A stretch of 64,000 bases of DNA from Cristatella mucedo (Eukaryota > Bryozoa > Phylactolaemata > Cristatellidae). The DNA lies in assembly GCA_009760855.2 (NCBI GenBank), contig WPIO01000034.1:1877001-1941000 (forward strand), written 5' to 3'. The position numbers and the translations under genes are program-made. The notes beneath the pieces are model-generated. The model made no database searches, had not been told where the DNA came from, and saw nothing but the letters and a program-made list of their open reading frames with translations. Within the stretch, counting starts at the first letter, position 1, and every line of letters begins with the position of its first letter. Below are positions 1-11,052 of the stretch, piece after piece.

Positions 1-395
1 CAGACATAAACTATTGACGATCGAAGCCAAATCTACCTAGTGCAGGTACATACGTGTGTTTAGCAGTACAAGTCGCACATTTTTTTCCAATTTTTAAAAT
101 AAACCTGTGACCTATGTAGTGCAATTAAAATTACGTCAAAATTAAGCAATGTTAATGAGAAAAGTGACGATTCAGACATTTACAATGTTGCAGATGACTA
201 TGAAGATGTTAACAGCGATACCGTTGACGAGTTTCTTGCTAACTGTGATGATTAAAACAAGAAAACTTGCATTAATCCAAAGTGAGCTATATATCCAGTA
301 ATCATATTTTTCAAATAAAAGAAATTCAAAAATCTTTGTCCATAAATTCAGGGTGCGACTTATACTTAGGTGCGGCTTATACTCGTAAAAATACT
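1..395 (+). mobile_element. 3' end of a pogo/Tigger-like DNA transposon
   Basis: The stretch ends in two alternating copies of a 'tgcg(a/g)cttatact' motif followed by 'cgtaaaaatactg' (about 350-394). This layout is characteristic of pogo/Tigger (Tc1/mariner superfamily) terminal repeats. It is preceded by an acidic coding tail (see 103-255) and an AATAAA-like 'caaataaaag' near 313. The 5' end lies outside the window. The expected TA target duplication cannot be verified because the inverted-repeat element starts four bases further on. Confidence 0.5.
103..255 (+). pseudogene. C-terminal tail of a pogo-like transposase
   Basis: An open frame without its own start runs from about 103 to a TGATTAA stop at 250-255. 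The last 35 residues are strongly acidic (DDSDIYNVADDYEDV, ending EFLANCDD). pogo/Tigger transposases typically end in such a D/E-rich tail just upstream of the 3' terminal repeat, which fits the flanking repeat here. Only about 50 residues are visible and no catalytic DDE residue falls in the window, so the call rests on context. Confidence 0.4.
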
Positions 396-597
396 GGCGT
401 ATTGCATGACTAGGCCATCTGGCTGATGTGATTAGTAGCTTTTTGACGTACTAGTGACCAAGTGAAAGCTGCTGAGACGATCGGAATCGCCTGAGGAGGG
501 TGCTGAGTGTGTTCACCCTGAACTTCGACGAATTCACATAGCGGCTCCAAAATGTATATTCTTCGAACAAAGACCGTAAGCTACATTTGTGCACAAA

Positions 598-771
598 ATG
601 CAGCCAGAACCCAGCGATTCGTGCCGAATGTTTGATTACTTCTTGAGCCAGCGCCTCGAAGAATGGCTAGCGAGCTTTAGAAATAGCCTCAATCCCCTGC
701 TGAGGCATGCAGATGACAGCGGCAGACCACGACAGCAGACCGCCGAAAGCCAAAGCCTCAGTATTAGGTAA
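598..771 (+). CDS. Small ORF in the foldback left arm, function unknown
   Basis: A 57-residue frame starts at ATG 598 (MQPEPSDSCRMFDYFLSQRL) and ends at a TAA. The identical peptide is encoded in the other arm, where one visible difference is a silent C/T change. Both copies are young, so the identity does not prove selection. The segment 'DYFLSQRLEE' loosely resembles 'NYFLSESQRL' in the A-block ORFs, which occupy the equivalent place upstream of the AATAAA and GTTACGAAA boxes. No known domain is recognised. It could be a real element-encoded peptide or a chance frame. Confidence 0.3.
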   Translation: MQPEPSDSCRMFDYFLSQRLEEWLASFRNSLNPLLRHADDSGRPRQQTAESQSLSIR

Positions 772-1297
772 GCGGGTTTCAGCGACATCCGGCTCTGCCT
801 TCGGCGGCGAACGAAAGCTCGGTGAGCGCACGGAAATAGACCGGATATTGTGTTCGAGAGGCCTTTACATGAAATTTAGCCGTTCTCATGAATCGTGGTG
901 CGTCTTGATCCTAATAATATCCATATAAATCAAATAAATACAATATATAATATATAATATATAATACAAATATATAATATATAATAAATACAATATATAA
1001 TATAAATACAATAAAAGATGCTCCAATAAAAGCCACCGACTTGTATTATATCCCGAATGATCAGCTCATTTAGCGCGTTGAATTGTTACGAAAACACTCG
1101 ATTGTGAATTGAGAGTCTCGCAGCATTGAGGTCATTCGCCATGAACTCAGCCACCTGACAGGTGGCAGCTTTTTCAACTCGCTACAGGTACCTTTGCAAC
1201 TAGCACCTCGAATCACAGCATGCAGGTGGCAGAAGCCGCACCAATTAGCACTGGTATAACGTTGATAGCAGAACACAGCAGCAGTCAAGGAAACTAA

Positions 1298-1329
1298 TAC
1301 CTTAATAATAAGTCCGCGTCCTTAAGGTA
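1298..1329 (+). other. Conserved 32-nt hairpin, left-arm copy
   Basis: TACCTTAA and TTAAGGTA form a perfect 8-bp stem around a 16-nt loop. The same hairpin with the same 32-nt span occurs at 2769-2800 (right arm) and, with one stem mismatch, at 12,622-12,653 downstream of block A2. The strand after the hairpin (GAAGTCGCAGGGCCACATTT) also aligns with 12,667 onward. Confidence 0.6.
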
Positions 1330-1920
1330 ACGTGGTAGATTCCGAAGTCGCAGGGCCACATTTGCAAAGTTCGATCTTTTAGTATTAACATTTGCCATAA
1401 ATATCAACCGACTGTCTAAATTCTACAAATGTTGACTATGGTTCAGAATTACAATAATTAAAGGAAATTAGCTAACGTTCAACGGCTAAATTTGCGTACT
1501 GGCAAACGAGCCTTAACAGCTGTCACCGCCGCTTGTAGTGTGCACTATATCCTTTCCCGCTGCAGACGGAAATAGGGAATTTGTCATTGCAGGGGGAAAT
1601 ATGGAACTTCCCGCTAAAGGGTTCGAGTCCACAAGCTGAGTCGTGAATAGAGAGCGCCATTAGCAACCAACGATAATAATACTTAGACGACTCGACCCAA
1701 TGTTCATCATATATTTCACGGTCCTATCAGAATTATGAGGCCGTACTCTAAATATTATAGCAAAGAAAGCCAAATTTACCATCTACTGCAGGTGTCAACA
1801 TGAGGCTTCGCCGCTCGCTAGAATCCATTAACGAGCTGCTCATTATGTCATTATGTTCGTGCTGTCTGAATATGCAGAGCACCAGCAGCAGCAGCAGCCG
1901 CCGTCTGAGCGACGAACGAG

Positions 1921-2174
1921 CGGTTTGAGTTGCACTTTCGAATCCTGAGCCTCGACCTGAGCTTCGATCGCTTTTGTCATTAGTCTGGAGACAGACGATT
2001 TCCCTGGAGCTTCAGCCCTATCTGATAAGGCCCACGAAACGATATTGAATCAAGAACATCATTGGTGTGCTCAAAATTCTGTGCAGCCATGCATCGTTGC
2101 AAAGCTATCGAGGCTGCAACTATAGGAACTACCTCTATCTTCTTACGCAACGACAGCTGCTCTCCTACTGCTGA
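1921..2174 (+). other. Foldback spacer with the start of a U unit
   Basis: Single-copy spacer between the arms. Positions 2047-2061 read gaatcaagaacatca, identical to 13,226-13,240 at the start of unit U2. The following 'gtgcagccatgcatcgttgca' (from 2081) resembles 13,259 onward and 6201 onward. The spacer therefore represents the beginning of a U unit, in the same orientation as the left arm. Confidence 0.5.
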
Positions 2175-3096
2175 CTCGTTCGTCGCTCAGACGGCTGCGG
2201 CTGCTGCTGCTGCTGGCGCTCTGCATATTCAGACAGCACGAACATAATGACATAATGAGCAGCTCGTTAATGGATTCTAGCGAGCGGCGAAGCCTCATGT
2301 TGACACCTGCAGTAGATGGTAAATTTGGCTTTCTTTGCTATAATATTTAGAGTACGGCCTCATAATTCTGATAGGACCGTGAAATATATGATGAACATTG
2401 GGTCGAGTCGTCTAAGTATTATTATCGTTGGTTGCTAATGGCGCTCTCTATTCACGACTCAGCTTGTGGACTCGAACCCTTTAGCGGGAAGTTCCATATT
2501 TCCCCCTGCAATGACAAATTCCCTATTTCCGTCTGCAGCGGGAAATGATATAGTGCACACTACAAGCGGCGGTGACAGCCGTTAAGGCTCGTTTGCCACT
2601 ACACAAAATTAGCCGTTGAACGCTAGCTAATTTCCTTTAATTATTGTAATTCTGAACCATAGTCAGCATTTGTAGAATTTAGACAGTCGGTTGATATTTA
2701 TGGCAAATGTTAATACTAAAAGATCGAACTTTGCAAATGTGGCCCTGCGACTTCGTAATCTACCACGTTACCTTAAGGACGTGGACTTATGATTAAGGTA
2801 TTAGTTTCCTTGACTGCTGCTGTGTTCTGCTATCAACGTTATACCAGTGCGAATTGGTGCGGCTTCTGCCAACTGGATGCTGTGATTCGAGGTGCTAGTT
2901 GCAAAGGTACCTGTAGCGAGTTGAAAAAGCTGCCACCTGTCAGGTGGCTGAGTTCATGGCGAATGACCTCAATGCTGCGAGACTCTCAATTCACAATCGA
3001 GTGTTTTCGTAACAATTCAACGCGCTAAAACGTGCTGATCATCCGGGATATAATAAAAGTCGGCGGCTTTTATTGGAGCATCTTTTATTGTATTTA

Positions 3097-3563
3097 TAAT
3101 AATAATAATAATTCACTTGATAAAGCACCCTCAGAGAACTTAATCTCTCTATAGGCGCTTTACATTTGCTGTAAAGTAAAATGCAATTGAATGGTGAGTA
3201 AAATTATGCTTGAAAAACAAACGAAATGAATAATATGGTTAGGGGTGACATACACAGGGTCAGCATGGAAATGTGGTTAGTGGCAGCATGCACAGTGTCA
3301 GCACGCATAAGCACATCAATGACGAATCGCAGGGACCCACTAAATGCTGTCCTAAATAGGTGTGTTTTTAGGTTCCTTTTAAATGTAGTCAGGTCAGGGG
3401 ATGTTCTGACGCAGGTCGGGAGGGAGTTCCAGGCTTTGGAAGCATACGAACTAAATGCACGGTCTCCAAAGGATTTAAGGTTTGTACGAGGTATTTCTAG
3501 ACTGTTGGATTCCAAAAAGCGGGTGGTACGATACTTGTCCTGATGGGGTAGTATATCTGACTG
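3097..3563 (-). mobile_element. 5'-truncated L2 LINE inside the foldback right arm
   Basis: Absent from the left arm, so inserted after the arms formed. It begins with (TAA)n, followed by the family's 3' hairpin 'cctcagagaacttaatctct', and runs into the end of the reverse transcriptase frame (complement of about 3340-3515; residues such as AWNSLPTCVRTSPDL). Candidate target duplications are 'attta' at both edges (about 3092-3096 and 3564-3568). Confidence 0.85.
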
Positions 3564-3793
3564 ATTTATATTATATAATGTATTTATTATATATTATGTA
3601 ATTATATTATATAATACATATTGTATTTATTTTATTTTATATTGATATTATTAGGATCAAGATGCACAATGATTCATGAGAACGGCTAAATTTCATGTAA
3701 AGGCCTCTCGAACACAATATCCGGTCTATTTCCGTGCGCTCACCGAGCTTTCGTTCGCCGCCGAAGGCAGAGCCGGATGTCGCTGAAATCCGC

Positions 3794-3967
3794 TTACCTA
3801 ATACTGAGGCTTTGGCTTTCGGCGGTCTGCTGTCGTGGTCTGCCGCTGTCATCTGCATGCCTCAGCAAGGGATTGAGGCTATTTCTAAAGCTCGCTAGCC
3901 ATTCTTCGAGGCGCTGGCTCAAGAAGTAATCAAACATTCGGCACGAATCGCTGGGTTCTGGCTGCAT
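3794..3967 (-). CDS. Second copy of the foldback small ORF
   Basis: Reverse-strand counterpart of the 598-771 ORF, encoding the same 57 residues. It sits 197 bp from the outer end of the right arm, mirroring the left arm exactly. Function unknown. Confidence 0.3.
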   Translation of the reverse strand: MQPEPSDSCRMFDYFLSQRLEEWLASFRNSLNPLLRHADDSGRPRQQTAESQSLSIR

Positions 3968-4164
3968 TTTGTGCACAAATGTAGCTTACGGTCTTTGTTC
4001 GAAGAATATACATTTTGGAGCCGCTATGTGAATTCGTCGAAGTTCAGGGTGAACACACTCAGCACCCTCCTCAGGCGATTCCGATCGTCTCAGCAGCTTT
4101 CACTTGGTCACTAGTACGTCAAAAAGCTACTAATCACATCAGCCAGATGCCCTAGTCATGCAAT

Positions 4165-4495
4165 ACATGCTGATTAAACAGTGAACAGATCGCCTCACAT
4201 TTTTGTAATCGCTCGGCACTTTAAAGAGTGGCCTATGGTGATGGCCCTTGCTTTGCGGATTATGGATATACTGACAGATTTATCGGAATACTGTTAGAAA
4301 TGTCGTCACATGCTAAGATACTTCAAAATTTTAAACGAGTGTGCACAACGATAGTTATTGAAAGCGGTCAGTCGACACTGCATCTTGGACTGGATTTATC
4401 TCATTCGCTTTGTCAACGAAGCTTGATGAATCGGGTCCAGCTGAGAAAGAGGAAATTGCAGAATTTCAAAAGGATGCGCCATATACTAAATAATC
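4165..4495 (+). repeat. Fragment of the U unit (homolog of 6823-7145)
   Basis: The sequence from 'atgctgattaaac' through 'gtaatcgctcggcactttaaagagtggcc' to 'aaaaggatgcgccatatact' aligns with 6823-7145 of U1 with scattered differences. This part is missing from U2 (13,558-13,570). It is broken on the left by the foldback and on the right by an L2 scrap. Confidence 0.7.
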
Positions 4496-4572
4496 GCAGG
4501 TGCCCACTAAATGCTGTCCTAAATAGGTGTGTTTTCAAGTTCTTTTAAAATGTGGTCAGTTCAGGGGATGTT
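4490..4572 (-). mobile_element. Short L2 fragment
   Basis: 'gtgcccactaaatgctgtcctaaataggtgtgttttcaag' and the following 'gtggtcagttcaggggatgtt' match the end of the L2 coding region found at 3345, 8290 and 62,955. No (TAA)n tail is present. It joins the inverted A1 block directly, so it may mark a rearrangement breakpoint. Confidence 0.7.
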
Positions 4573-5607
4573 CAGCCAGGGGAATTTCGTCAATGTTTCA
4601 CTGAATGGCTTATTCTGTCCCTCGTTTGAATCGTTGTTGTTATTAGCGATGAGTACGCTAACGGTGCTCTCTTTCTTTGTTCCCAGAGTATTGCTACTAA
4701 ACCTCACCGGTCCGCAATAGTGCGAAATTCACAGCCCGATGAAGAACCTTTGGCATATTCTATGCGTGCACGATTATTCCATCGCTTGCCGGAGACTTAG
4801 TCGCGCATCACGACATCCGGTGGAAGAAGAAGAAGAAGATCCATGTGAACTGTAAACATGCGTACAAACCTCCATCCAGTGGTTCTCGCTCACTCTGGCA
4901 GCTTTTCAAGACGCCAACGCAGCCGGTTCAGGCCGACGCACGCCGGAAGCAGCAGCCGTCAATCCAGGCAGCAGCAAAAGTAGTCGTAATGCACGGACCG
5001 CAAGCTGCCAGAGCTTCCTTGGCCATCCTTTGAAAAACCCTGAGGGCTCATAGTCCTCTGAAGCTCTAGCATTTTGTTGTTCAAGTTCAGCTACGAGACT
5101 GCGCTTTTGCAGCCGAAATGCAAGTTATGCAAACTGCGTCGTCTTTTTTGGCGCTCGCATAGTTGCTGCACCGTCGTACCATGGCTGCAAATATCTCACC
5201 GATGAGCCTAAACATTACGTAAGTAGCTCTGACGGACTAACTAGTGGTCTAAGTAACTGACGAACCCGGACACTGATCGGACTGGATTGGTTTGCTTGAC
5301 TGGCGCTGCGCTTTGCCATCTCCGGCATGCGTGCGCGTAACGTAATGTAATTGCGTCTGCAACTCCACAAAGCGACTATGATCGGCTTCTGCAACCCTGC
5401 ACGATGCGCTTCAAGGCGTCTGCTGCACTGCGTGACCCGCGTCGCATTTCCATGGACTACCACCCGTCCGGGTGTGCTTCGCTTGTGGCGAAGGACCTGA
5501 GTCCTGAGCCGTTGAGAGCTTTCGTAACGATTTAACGTGCTAAAGAGTGCCGATCTGACAGGACACAGCGTGCAAATCGATGGAGTTCGTTGAAGTTTCT
5601 TAATCTT

Positions 5608-5613
5608 TTTATT
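5608..5613 (-). terminator. AATAAA polyadenylation signal of A1
   Basis: Complement of tttatt, about 100 bp downstream of the ORF stop. It occupies the same position as the signals in A2 and A3. Confidence 0.4.
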
Positions 5614-5713
5614 AGCAATCGCAGGATTATTTGATTGTTAACAGCTCGCCGGCAGCTCTAAAGGCAGAGCATTAAGGTTCCGCTTGACTGTCTGGTGTAG
5701 GGTCTCGCCGCGC

Positions 5714-6046
5714 TCAGCCGCGGCGGCTCGCGATGCTCGTGCAGCGACTCTTCCGGATGGCTTGCTTCTCTTCGTCCATTTCTTTCCGCCGCATCTCCAG
5801 AAACGCTTTGTTTCTACGGTATTCGAACGCTAGACGTCGGCGTTTACGTGCTTCTCTTTTATTATCCGTATCGCCCGAGCTGTGCAGTACTCGTTGACTT
5901 TCTGAAAGAAAATAATTCACTATCGCGAATCGGCTGCCTATAGCGTACAGGTACATGCAAGTGAACAAGCATCGTTTGGTATCGGCGCCAATAGCCGGCG
6001 CTAGCTTTTCTCTAGTGTAATTCCGTCCGTATGACGCTAGATTCTT
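5714..6046 (-). pseudogene. Degenerate copy of the block-A small ORF
   Basis: Homolog of the ORFs at 11,053 and 19,739. The initiator ATG has become AAG (complement of 6044-6046) and the N-terminal ~25 codons are scrambled but still in frame. Downstream the basic region (REARKRRRLAFEYRRNKAF) and the SRRG-stop end are kept. Compared by eye with the 19,739 copy over the last 84 codons there are about 15 base changes, most of them amino-acid changing. That argues for drift without protein-level constraint. Confidence 0.5.
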
Positions 6047-8047
6047 TGTAAAAATCAGCGTGAGAACAATTTGAGCCTAAAGAAAAGTATAAAATTTAAC
6101 TTCAGCATGCCCGCTGCCTCGGAAAATTTAAGTAACCTCAGGAGCTCTATATATAGCGAGACCCAAGCTTTTGGTACATCAGCAGTGCCCACAGCACACG
6201 GTGCAGCCATCAGCCGTTGCACGAGCAATTGGGAATAAGGCTATCACAATTGTCTGTTGCCTCGTTCAACAAAGCCTGACCTAAATCTAGCATCGCCTGG
6301 CATACCTTCAGAGTTTATGTCTTTGGCGTAGGAAGGAAAATATCTACAAGATCTCTTTTCTGGGAATACAAACGTTGGCACACTTTAAACATGCATTCTC
6401 CTTTTGAGATACTGGTAATCGGAACGTGAAATACTTTCGAATGTAACTCCTTAATAAAGTTTCACTGAAAACTTTATGAGATCAATGAATACAACGAGAC
6501 TAAAGGCAGCAATCACCATTGAAGTTCTAAATTACACACACGTGTGAATGAATTTATCTCCCTTGTCAGTATCTGTCCAGCTGTACGTGACTAGGGCCAC
6601 ATTCAACCACCAGCATGAATTCAGGTGAGTTCACTGTGAATTCGTTCTCACGAGAAGTCGGGAGTTAGCTTTAATTTTCCGTTTTCTGTCTAGGAAGTCT
6701 CATCTCAGAAAAACCTTAATCTCGTACTACTAGTTAGCTACAAGTTATTCCAGGTAAAGTGAGGATCAACATCCCTGGCGTCTAGGTAGCACCCGATAAA
6801 CTTTAATAGTTGGATAATACATGCTGATTAAACATTGAGTGGATCGCCTTACATTTTTGTAATCGCTCGGCACTTTAAAGAGTGGCCTATGGTGATGGCC
6901 CTTGCTTTACGGATTATGGCTATACTGTCAGATACATCGAAGTACTGGTAGATTTGTCTTCACACCGCAAGATACTTCAAAAATTTTAAACGAAAGTGCA
7001 CAATAATAGTAAATATTGAAAGCAGCCAGATGACACTGCATTTTGGACTGGCTTTATTTTATGCATCTAATTAACGAAGCTCGATTAATTGGGTCCAGCT
7101 GAGAAAGAGGAAATTGCAGAATTTCAAAAGGATACGGCATATATTAAATACTTTCACTAACGTACAGTGCAAAAATAATTTTGGCCTGCTTAGTTAAGGA
7201 CACCCAAGCTGAGCTTGTCCGTAGATTTGGGATAGACAGACTTTTATGTTTATAACTCGCAATCTCTTGGTCTTTTCGCCTGTGCAATGCGATGCTATAA
7301 GTTGGTGCCTTACTCCTCTGCGACATTTATCATTTGTAACCGTCGCATCTTCATATTACACGGCAGCTCAGTAATCTACATTCGCTACACATTAAACACG
7401 CTTGGCAACTTCAAAATCATGCTCCTCACGTTTAGTAATGCTCGATTCCCTTGCTTAAGACAATGAACCTGAAGTTATGTCACGTAATGCATGCCCATGA
7501 CACCCCAGTTCTGCAGTCCCTGGTCGATGACTAGTGCCTTGAAATTACTTAAAATGCCTTGAAGACCGAGCCTCCAGTTGCTTTTCTACTTAGGCTTGGA
7601 GATCAAGCTGTCTGGATCCTTTACATTTTGTGCGGCTGTGCTTCACAAAAATTGTATGTCATGATTAGGGAAATAGCTTTATGCTTTTGTACATTACCCC
7701 TGTGGGCACCGTGTTTATTGTGTGATATTCATTCACGGGAAAACTGAGTCCGTGTTGAGAAGCTAGCGGGCATGCTTGTAATTAGCCGTGAGTGTTTTCT
7801 TGTAAGATTTTGTAGGCTCTTCAACGTATGATACTTGAGTGCTTTTGAATGTCTTACTAAACAGGATAACTTTGCTTTCATATCTTTTTTGTTAATGCTT
7901 CACTGCCATGCCTGTGAAACACCTGACTGCAGATGGAGTTCTCTTAGGGGGATGGTCCGAAAATGGTTAGCAATGTTCAGTCATGGAAATTTATCTATTA
8001 CAAGAAAAAATAGTTACAATGCAATCTCAAATTTTGATGGTTGACAG

Positions 8048-8845
8048 ATAATAATAATAATAATAATAATTCACTTGATAAAGTGCCCTCAGAGAACTTA
8101 ATCTCTCTCTAGGCGCTTTACATTTGCTGTAGAGTGAAATGCAATTGAATGGTAAGTAAAATTATGCTTGAAAAACAAACAAAATGAATAATATGGTTAG
8201 GGTGACATGCACAGGTCAGCATGCAAATGTGGTTAGTGGCAGCATGCACAGTGTCAGCACGCATAAGCACACCAAGGACGAATCACAGGGACCCGCTAAA
8301 TGCTGTCCTAAATAGATGCGTTTTTAGATTCCTTTTAAATGTGGTCAGGTCAGGGGATGTTCTGACGCAGGTCGGGAGGGAGTTCCAGGCTGTGGGAGTA
8401 TACGAACTAAATGCACGGTCTCCAAAGGATTTAAGGTTTGTACGAGGTATTTGTAGACTGTTGGATTCCGAAAAGCGGGTGGTACGATGCTTGGCCTGAT
8501 GGGGTAGTATATCTGAAAGATAGGCTGGAGCCATAGAATGAAGGGACCTAAAAGTGAGCGACAAAACCTTGAAGTCAATCCGTTGCTTGACTGGTAGCCA
8601 GTGCAGGTCAGCGAGAAGTGGAGTAATGTGGCAACTGCGACGCTCACGACAGACAAGTCTAGCTGCCGAGTTTTGCACCAGCTGCAATCGCCTGATCGCA
8701 CATGCTGGTAGGCCAGTAAGCAGTGAGTTGCAGAAGTCGAGACGGGATGTCACGAATGCATGGACCAACTTAGATGTGGTATCTTTATCTAAACAAGCCC
8801 GAATTTTAGCAATGTTATGAAGCTAAAAATAGGCGGATTTGACTG
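8048..8845 (-). mobile_element. 5'-truncated L2 LINE in U1
   Basis: Minus-strand L2 with a (TAA)n tail at 8048-8070, a 3' hairpin at 8088-8112, and the C-terminal part of the reverse transcriptase upstream. The homologous place in U2 (about 14,484, 'acagatgactgg') has no insert, so the L2 arrived after the two U units separated. It is truncated at its 5' end just past 'gcggatttgactg'. Confidence 0.9.
8283..8828 (-). pseudogene. L2 reverse transcriptase, C-terminal remnant
   Basis: Encodes the L2-clade C-terminal region: HAFVTSRLDFCNSLL, LQLVQNSAARLV, HITPLLADLHWLPVKQRI and a tail ending THLFRTAFSGSL. The catalytic palm is missing. A TAG at 8823-8825 interrupts the frame just before LHNIAKIRACL. 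The identical stop is present in the copy at 63,487. Confidence 0.85.
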
Positions 8846-10539
8846 GATCCTGGTAAATAACATCATTTTTGAAGACCTATTGTAATGGTAGTTCTGGCCC
8901 CATCCCCTATAGGATTTATCTCTATTACAGCACATTTGTTGATATTTCTGAAATACTAATGGAACGATCGGCATGAAAATGGGCTCAAACATCAAGGGTA
9001 GCATTATATGTCTTTTGATGTAATCATAGCTGTTTTGATGACCTTCTGATGACCTGTAGCTGTCATGGTCATGTTTTTCTGGCTTAGAAAATGGCTTTTT
9101 GCGACACATTTCCACATATTACAATACGCACTGCGAAAATATACTAATGCCCTCTATAAATTCAACAGAATCCGTACCTAAAGAAATTATTTGACATGTC
9201 AACTGGACATTCACGTGTCTAAATTCCAAGTTCAAGGACATTCGGGACATACACTTGTACTTACAGTACCGACAGGCATGACAACCCGGGCTTCTCTAGA
9301 AATCGTCATGGCCAGAGTATATTCCAAATTTAACGTCGCTGGCTTGCCTATTGGCCATTCTGCAAAATTTGGTCCGTTCTGAAGAATATTCTTGAGATAA
9401 CACTCTTGAAGGCAACCAATGATTTAAAGCAAGCAAACGATCAACATAAAGCCAGAGCCGTTCGGTTTACGGTCACACAACTTTGACCCACATACAGTAA
9501 ACATATGCTGCGAGTTTCATGTAGATGAGTACATTATTAGCACGCCTGTGACATTGGCATGACACCTGGGCAGCATTATGATAAAACGTGTTGGAGGACA
9601 AAAAGCTAGCTCACCATCAAAGTATGTCCAAGGACCTACGTGCCCGCGAAATGGCTGGAATTATGTTACGTACAAGCAACCCTACATTCCGAACTTCAAG
9701 TTGATCGGATCACTATTATTGGTGACACGACATAGGATACCGAGAAAGCAAGTTACCAAGGCATTGGGCATTTGACTCGGTCGCGATGTTTATTTTGGTC
9801 ATGAACAGTATAGAAGCTATTGAAAAAGACAGTGCCATGCATCGCACAAACATCGTTAAGGAATTCGCCAACATCAAAACTATCATATAGCGTCAGCTGT
9901 GATGCGAGTTGCAGATGCCTCTCTAATTGCTGTGCAACTCCCGGTTGCAAGAGGTCCATTGCATGTCCTTATGAAGAAGCGCGAGAATCAAGAACCAGGA
10001 AATTACTTATAAGAAGTTTTTAAATACGTATTTATCAGAAAACGCTATTAGATAGTTATACTTTTCTACCGCACCCACACAAATATTTCTTGCACTGTTT
10101 AGAACCATGTCATGCCCGAGGTCATAGATCATTAAACTAGCGCGCATGATCCGCTTTTCGTCATACTCGAGATAGTACCCTAATAAGGTTGCTTCGATGC
10201 AGAAGTAAAAAGGGATATACTGGATGCACTCAGAGAGTCTCACTTAGCAGTGTTTAGAAGGTGCGATAACAAAATTCTTTGAAACGACTCATTTAATTGA
10301 AAGACATATGGAGGTCTCGTAAATTCAGAACGGTGTTATTTGACTTTTTAGCAATAAAAATTATGAAATTTGGTGTGACAATGTGCGCGATGTGTCAGAA
10401 GTATAGCTAACTCGTACGGATCCTTTGTTTTTGCAAACGTTATTTAGCTAGCAATTCCTAAAATAAGCCAAGACCTTGGAGATTTTTAATTTTGATCACC
10501 AGATTATGTTCAGTTTGTGTGCTAGCACTAGATATATAT

Positions 10540-10567
10540 AGAACAATAGAACAATAGAACAATAATA
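10540..10567 (+). repeat. (AGAACAAT)n short tandem repeat
   Basis: About three and a half copies of an 8-mer. U2 has only one copy at the homologous place (19,262), so the array expanded in U1 or shrank in U2. Confidence 0.6.
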
Positions 10568-11052
10568 TTGCAAAACATTCTAGAATATTACAAAATAAAC
10601 AAACGGAAAATCTATGAGCTGATGAATGCGTTGGACCTTTGCGTTTCTAACTGTAAAAGTGACTATGCAGTTGTTTGTTTGGTCGTAGCACATTCAGACT
10701 CAAAAGGAATCTCCGCTTCGTAGCCCACTTACCATGCTGCTGTCATCTTGAAAATTAAAACGTAACCAGTTATTGTCTGCACAAACACGGTAGCTATCAG
10801 CGAATGGAATGAAAGTTTAGAAATTTTCAGAGGTAGAACTAAAAACCAAAGCCGTCTAAGAGCTGGCGATTCCGATAGCTAGAGATCAAAAGATGTTGTA
10901 CCCATTAGAATTTTATTGAAATACATTAAAATAGATAGAACGTTATACTTAGAGCACCAAAGGTTACCTAAATTCTCCCAGGCAGCAGGCATGCCGAAGC
11001 TGAATTATATATTTTTCTTCAGGCTCAAATTGTTCTCACACTGATTTTTACA

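Larger units (their letters stand above)
399..1920 (+). repeat. Left arm of the foldback element
   Basis: The order in this arm is: a 57-aa ORF (598-771), a very AT-rich run with several AATAAA motifs (930-1030), a conserved box ending GTTACGAAA (1085-1093), a 32-nt hairpin (1298-1329), and a CAG-rich end (1885-1905). The same order of boxes is found in the A blocks at 4.6-6.1, 11.0-12.7 and 19.7-20.9 kb. Confidence 0.75.
399..4164. mobile_element. 3.8-kb foldback-type element (two ~1.5-kb inverted arms)
   Basis: The outer ends are exact inverted copies: gtattgcatgactagg at 399 reappears as its complement ending at 4164. Complementarity continues through both arms with few mismatches to 1920 and 2175, leaving a 254-bp spacer. 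The only large asymmetry is a ~470-bp L2 inserted in the right arm. The right flank (4165 onward) matches unit U1 from 6823, where 'aataca' runs straight into 'tgctgatt'. That site is therefore an uninterrupted homolog of the insertion point. No unambiguous target duplication is visible. The superfamily is unknown; long arms and no transposase suggest a foldback-like non-autonomous element. Confidence 0.75.
2175..4164 (-). repeat. Right arm of the foldback element
   Basis: Reverse complement of the left arm, differing by scattered substitutions. Landmarks: CTG-rich inner end (2196-2220), hairpin 2769-2800, GTTACGAAA complement 3005-3013, second copy of the small ORF (3794-3967), terminus 4164. 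It is about 470 bp longer than the left arm because of the L2 insertion at 3097-3563. Confidence 0.75.
4573..6160 (-). repeat. Block A, copy 1 (inverted)
   Basis: Reverse complement of 10,950-12,480 (A2) and of much of 19,640-20,865 (A3). Shared landmarks: TATA-like upstream region, small ORF, AATAAA (5608-5613 on the minus strand), GTTACGAAA box (complement at 5520-5528), and a second collinear stretch through 5215-5463. It is clearly more diverged than A2 is from A3. The homology stops near 6160, exactly where U1 starts. Confidence 0.75.

Noticed and set aside
1885-1905. CAG run in the foldback inner ends as a repeat-expansion locus
   Set aside because: Only four to five units, and mirrored in both arms as part of the element.
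8789-9115. Minus-strand frame also present in U2 (14,554-14,775)
   Set aside because: The conserved peptide reflects duplicated DNA in U1 and U2; both are interrupted and no domain is seen.
10007-10243. Minus-strand frame vaguely like a cyclin C-terminal fold
   Set aside because: Similarity is only to general hydrophobic spacing, and the homologous part of U2 is too decayed to test it.
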